From contig NZ_NQLA01000001.1 in NCBI RefSeq assembly GCF_002252705.1, positions 1-64,000 of the forward strand: a DNA stretch of 64,000 bases. Direction: 5' to 3'. The stretch comes from Vulcanococcus limneticus LL (GTDB lineage Bacteria > Cyanobacteriota > Cyanobacteriia > PCC-6307 > Cyanobiaceae). The position numbers and the translations under genes were made by a program. Numbering within the stretch: position 1 is the first letter of the stretch; every line of letters begins with the position of its first letter. A model generated the notes under the pieces. The model did no database searches. It saw only the letters and a program-made list of their open reading frames with translations, and had not been told where the DNA came from. Below are positions 30,574 through 40,702 of this stretch, one piece after another.

Positions 30574-32372
30574 TGGCCCGTCTTGATCGCCAGCGGCTGC
30601 TGCGGCTGCTCCCCTACCTGGGCCGCGACCGCAGGCGCCTGCTGTTCACCCTGGTGCTGCTGATCCCGGTGGCGGGCGCCGCCGCGGTGCAGCCGCTGCT
30701 CGTGGGTCAGGCGATCTCGGCCCTGCGCCACGAGCCGGTGATGCCCTGGCTGGCGGGCATGGCCGTGCCCCAGCAGCTGCGCACCCTGGTGGGGCTGCTG
30801 CTGGCGGCCGTGCTGGTGCGGCTCGGGCTCCAGGGCCTGCAGAGCTACAACGTGCAGGCGGTGGGCCAGCGGCTCACGGCCCGCATCCGCGACGACCTGT
30901 TCGCCCATGCCCTCGACCTCTCGCTGCGCTTCCACGACCGCACGCCGGTGGGCAAGTTGCTCACCCGCCTCACCAGCGACGTGGACGCCCTGGCCGAGGT
31001 GTTCGGCAGCGGCGCCGTGGGGGTGCTCGCCGACCTGGTGACCCTGCTGGTGATCGCGGTCACGATGATCTCGATCGAGCCGCGCCTCGGGGTGTTGCTG
31101 CTGGCCACCCAGGTGCCGGTGACCCTGGCGATCGTCTGGTTGCAGGGCCGCTACCGCAAGGCCAACTACCGGGTGCGCGAGGAGCTCAGCCAGCTCAACG
31201 CCGACCTGCAGGAGAACCTGCAGGGCCTGGAGGTGGTGCAGATGTTCCGGCGCGAGGCGTTCAACTCCCAGCGCTTCGGCCGCACCACCGACGCCTACCG
31301 CCAGGCTGTGACTGGCACGATCTTCTACGACTCGGCCATCTCCGCCCTGATCGAGTGGGTGGCCCTCACTGCCATCGCCGTGGTGCTCGGGCTGGGCGGC
31401 TGGATGGTGACGGCCGGCGCCATGGGCCTGGGCACCCTCACCACGTTCATCCTGTTCTCCCAGCGCCTGTTTGATCCCCTGCGCCAGCTGGCGGAGCGCT
31501 TCACCCAGATCCAGGGCGGCCTCACCGCCGTGGAGCGCATCGGCGAACTGCTGGAGCAGCCGATCGAGATCCAGGAGATGCCGGTGGAGCAGCGCTCCGC
31601 CGCCGCCGTGCGCAGCGGCGTCGAGCGCGCCAGCGCCGGTGAGGTGATCTTCGAGGAGGTGTCCTTCGCCTACCGCGACGACGATCCGATCCTGACGGAC
31701 CTCTCCTTCCGCATCGCCCCCGGCGAGCACGTGGCCCTGGTGGGCCCCACCGGCTCCGGCAAGACCACGGTGATCCGCCTGCTCTGCCGGCTGTATGAGC
31801 CCCAGCGGGGCCGCATCCTGCTCGATGGGGTGGATATCCGTGAGCTGCCGATCCCGACGCTGCGCCAGCGGCTGGGGGTCGTGCTGCAGGACACCTTCCT
31901 GTTCAGCGGCAACGTGGCCGACAACCTGCGCCTCGATGCCCCCATCGCCGACGCCGAGCTGGAGCGCCTCTGCGCCGAGCTCGGCCTGGCGCCCCTGCTC
32001 AACCGCCTGCCCCAGGGCCTGGCCACTGAACTGCGTGAGCGGGGCGGCAACCTCTCCTCGGGCGAGCGCCAGCTGCTGTCGGTGGCGCGGGTGGCGCTGC
32101 GCAACCCCTCGGTGCTGGTGATGGATGAGGCCACCGCCTTCCTGGATCCCTCCACCGAGGCCACCCTGCAGCGCGACCTCGACCGGCTGCTGCGCCAGCG
32201 CACGGCCATCGTGATCGCCCACCGTCTGGCCACCGTGGAGGCCTCCGATCGCATCCTGGTGCTCAAGCGCGGCCGGCTGGTGGAGGAGGGCAACCACCGT
32301 GAGCTGCGGGCCGCCGGCGGCCTCTATGCCCAGCTGGCCGAACTTCAGGAGCGGGGGCTGGCCACGCTCTGA
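30573..32372 (+). CDS. ABC-type exporter (half-transporter, permease plus ATPase)
   Basis: A 599-residue fused protein with six transmembrane helices in residues ~20-320 and an ATPase in ~340-590: Walker A Gly-Pro-Thr-Gly-Ser-Gly-Lys-Thr-Thr (about residue 390), signature Leu-Ser-Ser-Gly-Glu-Arg-Gln (about 495), Walker B Val-Leu-Val-Met-Asp-Glu-Ala-Thr, His switch in Ile-Val-Ile-Ala-His-Arg-Leu. It resembles MdlB/SmdB-like exporters. Substrate could be a lipid, peptide or drug. It overlaps hisG by one base, so the two are translationally coupled, although a functional link with histidine synthesis is not expected. Confidence 0.9.
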   Translation: MARLDRQRLLRLLPYLGRDRRRLLFTLVLLIPVAGAAAVQPLLVGQAISALRHEPVMPWLAGMAVPQQLRTLVGLLLAAVLVRLGLQGLQSYNVQAVGQRLTARIRDDLFAHALDLSLRFHDRTPVGKLLTRLTSDVDALAEVFGSGAVGVLADLVTLLVIAVTMISIEPRLGVLLLATQVPVTLAIVWLQGRYRKANYRVREELSQLNADLQENLQGLEVVQMFRREAFNSQRFGRTTDAYRQAVTGTIFYDSAISALIEWVALTAIAVVLGLGGWMVTAGAMGLGTLTTFILFSQRLFDPLRQLAERFTQIQGGLTAVERIGELLEQPIEIQEMPVEQRSAAAVRSGVERASAGEVIFEEVSFAYRDDDPILTDLSFRIAPGEHVALVGPTGSGKTTVIRLLCRLYEPQRGRILLDGVDIRELPIPTLRQRLGVVLQDTFLFSGNVADNLRLDAPIADAELERLCAELGLAPLLNRLPQGLATELRERGGNLSSGERQLLSVARVALRNPSVLVMDEATAFLDPSTEATLQRDLDRLLRQRTAIVIAHRLATVEASDRILVLKRGRLVEEGNHRELRAAGGLYAQLAELQERGLATL

Positions 32373-33163
32373 GCGGCCGGCGACGGGTCGCCCAGGCCCG
32401 CCGCCCCCAGGCCCACCGCCCCCGAGGCGCCGGCTTCGCTCCCGCCGATGCCCTCGTCCGCCAGCCAGGTCCTGATCAGGGCCGCCAGCGGCGCCGTGTT
32501 CCTCCCCACCGGCAGGTGTCCAGCCCCGGCCAGCAGCTCGAAGCGGTGGCCGGGGCTGTAGGCCGCCAGGTGGCGCACGTAGCGGGGCTCCATCACCTGG
32601 TCGCGCTCGCCGGCGATCCACAGGCTCGGCACCTGGAGCTGGGCCGTGAGGGCCGGCAGCTGCTGCACGGCGCCGCGGGTCATGCTGCAGGCCAACAGGC
32701 CGCGCGCGGCCCGCAGCTCCGCCGTCAGGGGGCTGCGGAGTGCCTCGGCGCCGGGCAGCCCCGCCAGCCAGCGGGGCCGCCAGCGCAGGAAGGCGGCCCC
32801 ACCGCGCCGAACGGTCCGGAAGGGCCGAGGCTGGTAGACCCCGCCGCCGGCGGCGATCTGCACCAGCCCCACCAGCTGCCCCTCCAGGTGGCCGGCGGCG
32901 TGCAGGGCCAGGCTGCCCCCCAGGGAATGGCCCACGAGCACCAGCGGCCGTCCGCTGGCCTGCCGCCGGGCCTCGTCGGCCACCCAGCGGCCGTAGCTGG
33001 CCAGGCTGGGCTGCAGGCCCCGGGGCCGCTCCGCCAGGCCGAAACCTGGCAGGTCGGGGCTCCAGAGTTGCCACTGCGGCTCGAGCTCCGCGCGCAGCGG
33101 CTGCCACAGCCGGCCCGAGAGCAGCCAGCCGTGCAGGCAGACCAGCAGGGGGGAGTCGCTCAG
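32345..33163 (-). CDS. Alpha/beta-fold hydrolase with unclear start
   Basis: The last 212 codons (from a GTG at 32983) carry Leu-Val-Leu-Val-Gly-His-Ser-Leu-Gly-Gly (the nucleophile elbow), the acid strand Gly-Glu-Arg-Asp, and a His in Gly-Ala-Gly-His-Leu-Pro. The protein-like sequence extends further upstream with Val-Cys-Leu-His-Gly-Trp-Leu-Leu-Ser-Gly (the oxyanion loop) and Asp-Leu-Pro-Gly-Phe-Gly, up to about 33163. There is no ATG, GTG or TTG at the right place, so the start may be a CTG near 33163, or the sequence has lost its start. The end overlaps the ABC exporter by 28 bp. Substrate unknown. Confidence 0.75.
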   Translation of the reverse strand: MSDSPLLVCLHGWLLSGRLWQPLRAELEPQWQLWSPDLPGFGLAERPRGLQPSLASYGRWVADEARRQASGRPLVLVGHSLGGSLALHAAGHLEGQLVGLVQIAAGGGVYQPRPFRTVRRGGAAFLRWRPRWLAGLPGAEALRSPLTAELRAARGLLACSMTRGAVQQLPALTAQLQVPSLWIAGERDQVMEPRYVRHLAAYSPGHRFELLAGAGHLPVGRNTAPLAALIRTWLADEGIGGSEAGASGAVGLGAAGLGDPSPAAQSVASPRS

Positions 33164-33223
33164 GGGCCCGGTGGCGGAACGGGCTCCAGCCTGCCCCAGG
33201 GGGGTGCCGCTTCGGGCAGGATC

Positions 33224-33790
33224 ATGCCAATGCTTAGCCGCCCGCCCAACCAGGAGCCCGCGCCGTCCGCCGCCGCTCCCTCACCCACGCCGGAGGCCTG
33301 CGCCGGCGTGGATCCGGTGCTGGCGCGCCTCTACGGCGGCGGCCACCGCCGCTGCCCGGTGCCCAACCCTGAGCTCACCCTGGTGCTGAGCCGCGAGCGG
33401 GAGATCGACCTCTACGACCTGGAGCAGCTTTGCGATGCGGTGGGCTGGAGCCGCCGGCCGCTGCGGCGGGTGCGCAAGGCCCTGGAGCACAGCCTGCTGG
33501 TGGTGGGCCTGTGGCGCCACGACGAGCGCCTGCCCCGGCTGGTGGGCTTTGCCCGCTGTACCGGCGACGGCGTGATCGAGGCCACCGTCTGGGACGTGGC
33601 GGTGCACCCCCACTACCAGGGCGCCGGCCTGGGGCGGGCGTTGATGGACTACGTGCTCGAGCTGCTGCAGGTCATGGGCACCGAGCGGGTGAGCCTCTAC
33701 GCCGATCCGGGCGTAGTGGGGTTCTACAGCGCCCAGGGCTGGGCACTGGAGCCCCAGCAGAAGCGCTGTGTGTTCTGGTACTCGCCCTGA
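33224..33790 (+). CDS. GNAT-family N-acetyltransferase (plastid SNAT-like)
   Basis: A 188-residue GNAT protein. Residues 1-25 are a Pro/Ala-rich leader, then Leu-Ser-Arg-Glu-Arg-Glu-Ile-Asp and the GNAT core: Phe-Ala-Arg-Cys-Thr-Gly-Asp, Trp-Asp-Val-Ala-Val-His-Pro-His-Tyr-Gln-Gly-Ala-Gly-Leu-Gly (acetyl-CoA loop, about residue 125-139) and Val-Val-Gly-Phe-Tyr-Ser-Ala-Gln-Gly-Trp near residue 165. The order resembles cyanobacterial homologues of the plastid GNAT/SNAT acetyltransferases, which acetylate amines or protein N-termini. The ATG at 33224 gives the normal start. Confidence 0.8.
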   Translation: MPMLSRPPNQEPAPSAAAPSPTPEACAGVDPVLARLYGGGHRRCPVPNPELTLVLSREREIDLYDLEQLCDAVGWSRRPLRRVRKALEHSLLVVGLWRHDERLPRLVGFARCTGDGVIEATVWDVAVHPHYQGAGLGRALMDYVLELLQVMGTERVSLYADPGVVGFYSAQGWALEPQQKRCVFWYSP

Positions 33791-33834
33791 GGGGGGTGGC
33801 GGCACGTCCCCCCAGCACAGCCGGCAGGGTCCGA

Positions 33835-35010
33835 TCAGTTGGCGCGGGGCAGTTCGGCGGGCCGCAGCTCCAGGCTCAGGTTGCGGCCGCCACGCTGCAC
33901 CTGCAGGCTGAGGGGCTCGCCCACCTGGCCCTGGTCCACCGCCACCTGCACCTCTGAGGGGTTGTCCACGGCGGTGCCGCCCACCCGCTCGATCAGGTCG
34001 CAAGCGCGCAGGCCGCCGCGGGCCGCCGGACTGCCGGGCACCACGTCCACCACCACCACGCCATTGGTTTCCGGCAGGCGGCACTCGGCCTGGGTGGCGT
34101 TCACCTCCCGGGCCAGCTGGGGCGTGAGCGCCTGCAGGCGCACGCCGATGTAGGGGTGCGAGGCCCGGCCCCGCTCCAGGATCTGGGCGGCGATCGACTT
34201 GGCCAGGTTGATCGGCAGGGCGAAGCTCAGCCCGGCGCCGGGGGCCTGGCGGATGGCGGTGTTGATGCCGATCACCTGGCCCCGGTCGTTGATCAGGGGG
34301 CCGCCGCTGTTGCCGGGGTTCACGGCCGCGTCGGTCTGGATGTAGGGAACCCGCTGGCCCTCGCCCACGGCATTGGTGCGCTGCACGGCGCTGATGATCC
34401 CGGCGGTCACGGTGTTGTCGAGGCCGAGGGGGTTGCCGATGGCGATGGCCCATTCGCCGGGCCGCACCTTGGCGGAATCTCCCAGGGAGGCAACGGGTAG
34501 CCCGGAAGCCGCCACCTTGAGCACGGCCACGTCCGTGAGCGGATCCACGCCCAGCACCTTGCCGCGGTAGCTGCGGCCATTGGGCAGGGTCACCCCCACC
34601 TCATTGACCCCATCGACCACGTGGGCGTTGGTGAGGATCACCCCGTCGGAGCGGGTGATGAAGCCCGAGCCCTGGCCCTGCTGCTGCTGCACCGAGGGGC
34701 CGCCGCCGAACAGGCCGCCCAGGGGGTTGATCACCTGCTTGACCGTATCGATCCGCACCACCGCCGGGCCCACCTTGTCGACGGCGCTGACGATGAAGTT
34801 GTTGCCAGCCTGCAGGGGCGCCGGTGGCGGTGCATCGCTCACGCGCGCCCGTGGCTCGCCGCCAGGGCGCCCGCCACCGCCGGGCAGGCCGGGCAGCCGC
34901 GGCAGCGAGAAGGGGGTCCCGCAGCCCGAGAGCAGGCCGGCGAGCACCAGGCTTCCGGCCGTTCCCGCCAGGGCCAGGCGACGGGGCGGCTGGGGCATCA
35001 GAGGGGCCAT
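33835..35010 (-). CDS. degQ: HtrA/Deg-type serine protease, lipoprotein-like
   Basis: A 391-residue protease with signal peptide and lipobox Leu-Leu-Ser-Gly-Cys (Cys30). A Gly/Pro-rich linker follows. The trypsin-like domain has the triad His130 (Thr-Asn-Ala-His-Val-Val), Asp160 (Leu-Thr-Asp-Val-Ala) and Ser235 (Gly-Asn-Ser-Gly-Gly-Pro). One PDZ domain is at the end (about residue 300-385). It is anchored in the membrane facing the periplasm or thylakoid lumen, and would degrade damaged proteins under light and heat stress. The start at 35010 is used; a Met at 34998 is an alternative. It is divergent from dnaA. Confidence 0.9.
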   Translation of the reverse strand: MAPLMPQPPRRLALAGTAGSLVLAGLLSGCGTPFSLPRLPGLPGGGGRPGGEPRARVSDAPPPAPLQAGNNFIVSAVDKVGPAVVRIDTVKQVINPLGGLFGGGPSVQQQQGQGSGFITRSDGVILTNAHVVDGVNEVGVTLPNGRSYRGKVLGVDPLTDVAVLKVAASGLPVASLGDSAKVRPGEWAIAIGNPLGLDNTVTAGIISAVQRTNAVGEGQRVPYIQTDAAVNPGNSGGPLINDRGQVIGINTAIRQAPGAGLSFALPINLAKSIAAQILERGRASHPYIGVRLQALTPQLAREVNATQAECRLPETNGVVVVDVVPGSPAARGGLRACDLIERVGGTAVDNPSEVQVAVDQGQVGEPLSLQVQRGGRNLSLELRPAELPRAN

Positions 35011-35109
35011 GGCAGTGGGCCGGGGAGCCAGGTGGGCATGCGCATCATTAAAGACCGCCAGCTCTGGCCTGCGCCCCTATATTCCGGTGTTCGGCGCAGG
35101 GGGCTGACG

Positions 35110-36546
<1,437 letters not shown>

Positions 36547-36604
36547 TCCGACGCGCCGCCGCCGCTGCCCTTCCAGGTTCAGGCAGTGCCTCCAGGGGCT
36601 CTGG

Positions 36605-37579
36605 CTATTGGGTGATCGGCTGGCTGGGATCGAGCCCCTCCACTTCGCCCTCAAAGACGCGGCTGGCGGTGATGTCCTCGGCCTCCAGGGTCATCAGGTC
36701 GCGCTTGGTGATCGGCAGGCTGCTGATGCGGTTGAACAGGCGGTTGGCCTGACGCATGCGGGCCCGGTCGATGGCGTTGCGGATCGAGCGGGCATTGGCG
36801 AAGAAGGGCAGCTGCATGCGCCGCACGATGTACTCGGCAAAGGCGGCGCCGGCCTCCTCGCTAAGGCGGTAGTTCTCCTCCGCCAGAATCAGCTTGGCGA
36901 TCGCCAGCAACTCCTCCGCCGTGTAATCGGGGAAGTCGATGTGGTTGGCCACCCGCGAGGAGAGGCCGGGATTGGACTGGTAGAACACATCCATCCGGTC
37001 CTTGTAGCCCGCGAAGATCACCACCAGATCGTCGCGGTTGGCCTCCATCACCTGCAGCAGGATCTCGATCGCCTCGGCGCCGTAATCCCGCTCGTTCTCC
37101 GGGCGGTAGAGGTAGTAGGCCTCATCGATGAACAGCACGCCCCCCAGTGCCTTCTTGAGCATCTCGCGGGTCTTGGGGGCCGTGTGGCCGATGTACTGGC
37201 CCACCAGATCGTCGCGGGTGGCCGTCACCACGTGGCCCTTGCGCACATAGCCGAGGCGATGCAGGATCTGGCTCATCCGTTCGGCCACGGTGGTCTTGCC
37301 CGTGCCGGGCCGCCCGGTGAACGACATGTGCAGGCTGGGGGCCGTGGTGCTCAGCCCCACCTGCTTGCGGGCCCGGTCCACCACCAGCAGAGCGGCGATC
37401 TCGCGAATGCGCGTCTTCACCGGCCGCAGGCCGATCAGTTCGCGGTCGAGCTGCTCCAGCACCTCCTGAACCTGGGCGCCCTCGTAGGCGGCCTGCAGAT
37501 TCACCGGGGTGTCGTCGGGTGTGGGGGCCAGGGAGGGCGGCGACCCTGCGGCGTCGAGCGGCTGCTCAGAGGAGGCCAT
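36605..37579 (-). CDS. cbbX: Rubisco activase CbbX (red-type AAA+)
   Basis: A 324-residue AAA+ protein with Walker A Gly-Arg-Pro-Gly-Thr-Gly-Lys-Thr-Thr (about residue 87-95), pore-loop region Gly-Gln-Tyr-Ile-Gly-His-Thr, Walker B Gly-Val-Leu-Phe-Ile-Asp-Glu-Ala-Tyr (about 145-153), and arginine finger/sensor Phe-Ala-Asn-Ala-Arg-Ser-Ile-Arg-Asn near residue 260. CbbX removes inhibitory sugar phosphates from Rubisco by acting on the large-subunit C-terminus. In alpha-cyanobacteria it accompanies the carboxysome. Start at 37579 gives 14 bp overlap with the preceding acRAF gene. An upstream in-frame Met gives seven extra residues. Confidence 0.92.
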   Translation of the reverse strand: MASSEQPLDAAGSPPSLAPTPDDTPVNLQAAYEGAQVQEVLEQLDRELIGLRPVKTRIREIAALLVVDRARKQVGLSTTAPSLHMSFTGRPGTGKTTVAERMSQILHRLGYVRKGHVVTATRDDLVGQYIGHTAPKTREMLKKALGGVLFIDEAYYLYRPENERDYGAEAIEILLQVMEANRDDLVVIFAGYKDRMDVFYQSNPGLSSRVANHIDFPDYTAEELLAIAKLILAEENYRLSEEAGAAFAEYIVRRMQLPFFANARSIRNAIDRARMRQANRLFNRISSLPITKRDLMTLEAEDITASRVFEGEVEGLDPSQPITQ

Positions 37580-37820
37580 CGATGGCCGCGGCGAAGGCAT
37601 GGTCAGCCTCGCCGATCGGCGTGTCGGCGCCCTCGGCCCGCAGGGTGATGTTCACGTAGGTGCGCCCGAAGCTGATGTCGGGGAAGCGGCCCTCCTGCTC
37701 GGAGAGGTCGTTGAGCTTCTCGAGGAAGTGGCGGTTGCTCTCGTAGTCGGGGAATTCGATGCGGCGCTCCAGGCGCTCGGGGTTCTCCGGCTTGGGCCGT
37801 GGGGTCCAGGGCTGATCCAT
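37566..37820 (-). CDS. acrAF: Pterin-4a-carbinolamine dehydratase-like Rubisco assembly factor (acRAF)
   Basis: An 84-residue single-domain protein of the pterin-dehydratase fold: [17 protein letters not shown], Asp-Leu-Ser-Glu-Gln-Glu-Gly-Arg, [13 protein letters not shown], and a final helix Asp-His-Ala-Phe-Ala-Ala-Ala-Ile-Asp. The paired catalytic histidines of true dehydratases are absent. This matches acRAF, the alpha-carboxysomal Rubisco-assembly protein. It is the promoter-proximal partner of cbbX and overlaps it. Confidence 0.85.
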   Translation of the reverse strand: MDQPWTPRPKPENPERLERRIEFPDYESNRHFLEKLNDLSEQEGRFPDISFGRTYVNITLRAEGADTPIGEADHAFAAAIDGLL

Positions 37821-37867
37821 CCGCTGAACTTAGGGCGTCGCGGGAACGGCCATGAACCCGCCAGGCC

Positions 37868-37927
37868 TCAAGCGGCGAGGCACCTAGCGGCTAGGCATCA
37901 AGCGGCTAGGCATCAGCCGGCTAGGCA
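37868..37927. repeat. Four tandem 15-bp units over the cupB stop
   Basis: Four adjacent 15-bp units (37868-37882, 37883-37897, 37898-37912, 37913-37927) share the plus-strand core GCGGCTAGGCA with small changes. On the minus strand the first transcribed unit contains the last coding codons and stop of cupB, and the next three repeat that end (Cys-Leu-Ala-Ala then stop, in two of them). The repeat is likely a slippage or duplication product at the end of the gene. Confidence 0.8.
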
Positions 37928-39136
37928 ATCCGTGCGGCCGGCGGCCAGGCGTGTGGCCCAGGCCTCGGCGTAGGCGCGGTTGGCGGCCTGCTCGGCCGGG
38001 TCGCCGCTGGCCAGGGGATGGGGCAGGGTGCCGGCGATGGCGGCGTTGGTGACGCAGAACATCGACTTCTGGAAGCTGCCGCAGATCTTGACCCGCACGT
38101 CCCCCTCGCCGCGGGTGCGCTCCAGGTACCACCGGTGCAGCGGCTCGGGCAGGTTCCGGTACATGTCCTGCATCAGCAGGCTGGGGGGGATGCCGGCGCC
38201 CATCGTGGGCAGCGGATCGGCATAGAGGGCGCCGTAGGCGAACTGGGCCTGGTCGTGGGAGATCTGCTGGGCCTGGGCGTTGAAGCTCACCGTGCCCAGG
38301 AACGGCATGCCCCGCAGGAACACCGCCTCCACGTAGGGCACGGCCACATCCGCCAGGAAGGTGAGGCCCGCTTCGGGAGGCAGCACCCAGAAGTGGCTGT
38401 CACCCAGGTTGACGCCGTAGTGAATCGGCAGACCGGCGGCCGCCACCAGGCCCTGCTTCAGAAACTCCACCACCGCTGGGATCGAGCGCACCCGGCCGTC
38501 GCGCTCGGCCTCGGCCAGGTCCAGGAACAGATCGCTCATCACACGCCAGAACTGGCCCAGGGCATGGGTTGTGGCGGCCGAGCGGATCAGCTCGGGCAGG
38601 AAGGCAGGAAACAGCGGGGCGAGCACGGCCAGCAGCGGATCCCGCCGCTTGTGACGGATGATCGCGGCGCAGTTGGCGATGAAGGCCTCGCTGTCGAAAT
38701 AGGCATCCATGCCGCCGGTGCCGTGCCAGAGCATCGCCTTCTGGCAATACTCGGCGTATTCGAAGTTGATCCGGTCGTGGATCAGGTGACGCCAGATCTT
38801 GGCGGGGCTGAGGTCGCCATCAAAGAACCGGAACACCGGGAACGGCTTCAGGAACTGGCGTTCGGCCTGGAAGATCAGGTTGCGGCTGTAGGCATCGAGC
38901 ACGATCCCGTAGCTCTCGAGCACCCCCACCACCTCCAGCAGGTGATCGGGCGTGTCGGCCAGCAGGGTCTGTCCCCGCAGTAGCCGATCGGCCAGCTCGG
39001 CCGCCGTGGGCATCAGGGCGGCGGCCTCGGCTGCACCCGGGCCCCGGGGGGCCGTGGTGGTGGCAGCAGTCTGTGCGCTGCCGGTGGCCTGGACCAGCTC
39101 TGGGGATGCGGCGGTTGGGAGATCCTGCTGGGTCAT
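37913..39136 (-). CDS. cupB: CO2 hydration protein CupB (ChpX)
   Basis: A 407-residue soluble protein of the ChpX/ChpY (CO2 hydration) family. It has a low-complexity N-terminus (about 40 residues), then conserved segments Leu-Glu-Val-Val-Gly-Val-Leu-Glu-Ser-Tyr-Gly, Trp-Arg-His-Leu-Ile-His-Asp-Arg-Ile-Asn-Phe-Glu-Tyr-Ala-Glu, Ala-Met-Leu-Trp-His-Gly, Glu-Ala-Val-Phe-Leu-Arg, and Ser-Phe-Asn-Ala-Gln-Ala. It binds the NDH-1MS' complex and converts CO2 to bicarbonate with a zinc site. Position downstream of ndhF4-ndhD4 identifies it as CupB; its start overlaps ndhD4 by one base. The second paralogue is at 61649. Confidence 0.9.
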   Translation of the reverse strand: MTQQDLPTAASPELVQATGSAQTAATTTAPRGPGAAEAAALMPTAAELADRLLRGQTLLADTPDHLLEVVGVLESYGIVLDAYSRNLIFQAERQFLKPFPVFRFFDGDLSPAKIWRHLIHDRINFEYAEYCQKAMLWHGTGGMDAYFDSEAFIANCAAIIRHKRRDPLLAVLAPLFPAFLPELIRSAATTHALGQFWRVMSDLFLDLAEAERDGRVRSIPAVVEFLKQGLVAAAGLPIHYGVNLGDSHFWVLPPEAGLTFLADVAVPYVEAVFLRGMPFLGTVSFNAQAQQISHDQAQFAYGALYADPLPTMGAGIPPSLLMQDMYRNLPEPLHRWYLERTRGEGDVRVKICGSFQKSMFCVTNAAIAGTLPHPLASGDPAEQAANRAYAEAWATRLAAGRTDCLAG

Positions 39137-40692
39137 CAGCTCAGTGCACCTCCGCTGGCTGGGCCGGCCGCCATCGCTGCCACCAGGGCCGGCAGCTGGG
39201 CCATGGCTGTGGTGGTGGCTTCACCCAGGTGGGCAAGTCCGCCAGGCACCAGGCCGATCACGATCACCAGGCCCGTGAGGGCCAGGGCCGGCAGCTGGTC
39301 CTGCCAGGGCACCACGGCGAGCCGCACATCCACAGGCGCCAGCCGCTGGCCCGCGGCGTTCGCTTCGGGCTGGGGCGGCGCGACCGCCAGGCGGCCGAAG
39401 AAGGCCCGGTTCACCAGCAAGAGGAAATACACGGCCGTCAGGCCACTGCCCACCATGCACAGCAACGTGGGCAGGGGATAGGCCGTGAGACTGCCGCGGA
39501 ACACCAGGAACTCGGAGATGAAGCCGGCCATGCCGGGTAGCCCCGCGCTGGCCATCACCCCGGCAATCATGAGGGCACCGGTGAGGGGCAGGCCCCGCTC
39601 CGGGTTGAGCAGGCCGCGCAGCACCTCCAGGTCCCGGGTGCCGGTGACCCGGTACACCACCCCCACGAGCAGGAACAGCAGGGCCGAGATCAGGCCGTGG
39701 CTGACCATCTGGAAGACGGCTCCCAGCAGGCTCACGGGACTGGCGGCGGCCGCCGCCAGCAACACGTAGCCCATGTGGCCCACGGAGCTGTAGGCCACCA
39801 TCCGCTTCATATCCCGCTGGGCGATGGCGGCCAGGGAGCCGAACAGCACCGACACCGCCGCCCACAGGGCCAGGGCTGGCGCCAGCTGCGCCCAGGCCTC
39901 CGGGAACAGCCCCAGGCAGAAGCGCAGCAGACCGTAGGTGCCCAGCTTGAGCAGAACCCCGGCCAGCAGCACCGACACCGGCGTGGACGCCTCGGTGTGG
40001 GCATCGGGCAGCCAGGTGTGGAACGGGAACAGGGGGATCTTGATGCCGAACCCCACCAGCAGCGCCCCCATCAACAGCAACTGGGTGCCCATGCCCAGCT
40101 GCTGGGTGAGCACGGGAGTGAGGCTGAAATCGGCCTGGCCGGTCACCAGAGCGATGCCGAGGAAGGCCCCCAGGATCAAGATGCCGGAGACGGCCGTGAA
40201 GATCAGGAACTTGGTGGCCGCATAGGCCCGGTTGGCCCCGCCCCACACCGCGATCAGCAGCCAGAGCGGAATCAGTTCCAGCTCGTAGAAGAGGAAGAAC
40301 AGCAGCAGGTTCTGGGCCAGGAAGGCACCGTTCACGGCCCCACTGATCACCAGCAGCAGGGCGAAGTAGAGGCGGGGGCGCTGCACCACGGCGGTGGAGG
40401 CCCAGGCCGAGACCAGCGTGAGGCCCGCATTCACCAGCAGCAGGGGCATCGACAGGCCATCGACCCCGAGGCTGTAGTCGAGGCCGAGGCTGCCCACCCA
40501 GCCCAGGGCCTCGTTGAGCTGCATGCCGCCGAAGTCGGCCTGGAACGTGAGCAGGACCTTGACGCTCCAGGCCAGTTGCAGCAGCAACAGAGCGAGGGCG
40601 GCGCGGCGCACGGCCTCGGGGCTCGGGTTGCCGGGCCAGAGCACCAGGCCCAGGGCACCGAGCAGGGGGATCAGCAGGAGGGCGCTCAACAT
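39136..40692 (-). CDS. ndhD4: NAD(P)H dehydrogenase-like subunit NdhD4
   Basis: A 518-residue proton-translocating antiporter-like subunit with about 14 transmembrane helices. It carries a conserved Glu in Leu-Phe-Phe-Leu-Phe-Tyr-Glu-Leu-Glu-Leu-Ile-Pro (about residue 130), the Lys-Ile-Pro-Leu-Phe-Pro-Phe-His-Thr-Trp-Leu-Pro-Asp-Ala-His segment and Asp-Met-Lys-Arg-Met-Val-Ala-Tyr-Ser-Ser-Val-Gly-His-Met-Gly (about residue 295). NdhD4 pairs with NdhF4 and CupB in the low-affinity, constitutive CO2-uptake complex NDH-1MS'. It begins 10 bp after ndhF4 and overlaps cupB. Confidence 0.92.
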   Translation of the reverse strand: MLSALLLIPLLGALGLVLWPGNPSPEAVRRAALALLLLQLAWSVKVLLTFQADFGGMQLNEALGWVGSLGLDYSLGVDGLSMPLLLVNAGLTLVSAWASTAVVQRPRLYFALLLVISGAVNGAFLAQNLLLFFLFYELELIPLWLLIAVWGGANRAYAATKFLIFTAVSGILILGAFLGIALVTGQADFSLTPVLTQQLGMGTQLLLMGALLVGFGIKIPLFPFHTWLPDAHTEASTPVSVLLAGVLLKLGTYGLLRFCLGLFPEAWAQLAPALALWAAVSVLFGSLAAIAQRDMKRMVAYSSVGHMGYVLLAAAAASPVSLLGAVFQMVSHGLISALLFLLVGVVYRVTGTRDLEVLRGLLNPERGLPLTGALMIAGVMASAGLPGMAGFISEFLVFRGSLTAYPLPTLLCMVGSGLTAVYFLLLVNRAFFGRLAVAPPQPEANAAGQRLAPVDVRLAVVPWQDQLPALALTGLVIVIGLVPGGLAHLGEATTTAMAQLPALVAAMAAGPASGGALS

Positions 40693-40702
40693 AAGACCAG
40701 CC

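Noticed and set aside
30483-33107. Very long minus-strand open frame (874 codons)
   Set aside because: It lies opposite the ABC exporter and hisG end, and its protein is low-complexity Gly/His/Gln/Arg typical of the antisense of GC-rich genes. The plus-strand ABC gene has all its motifs.
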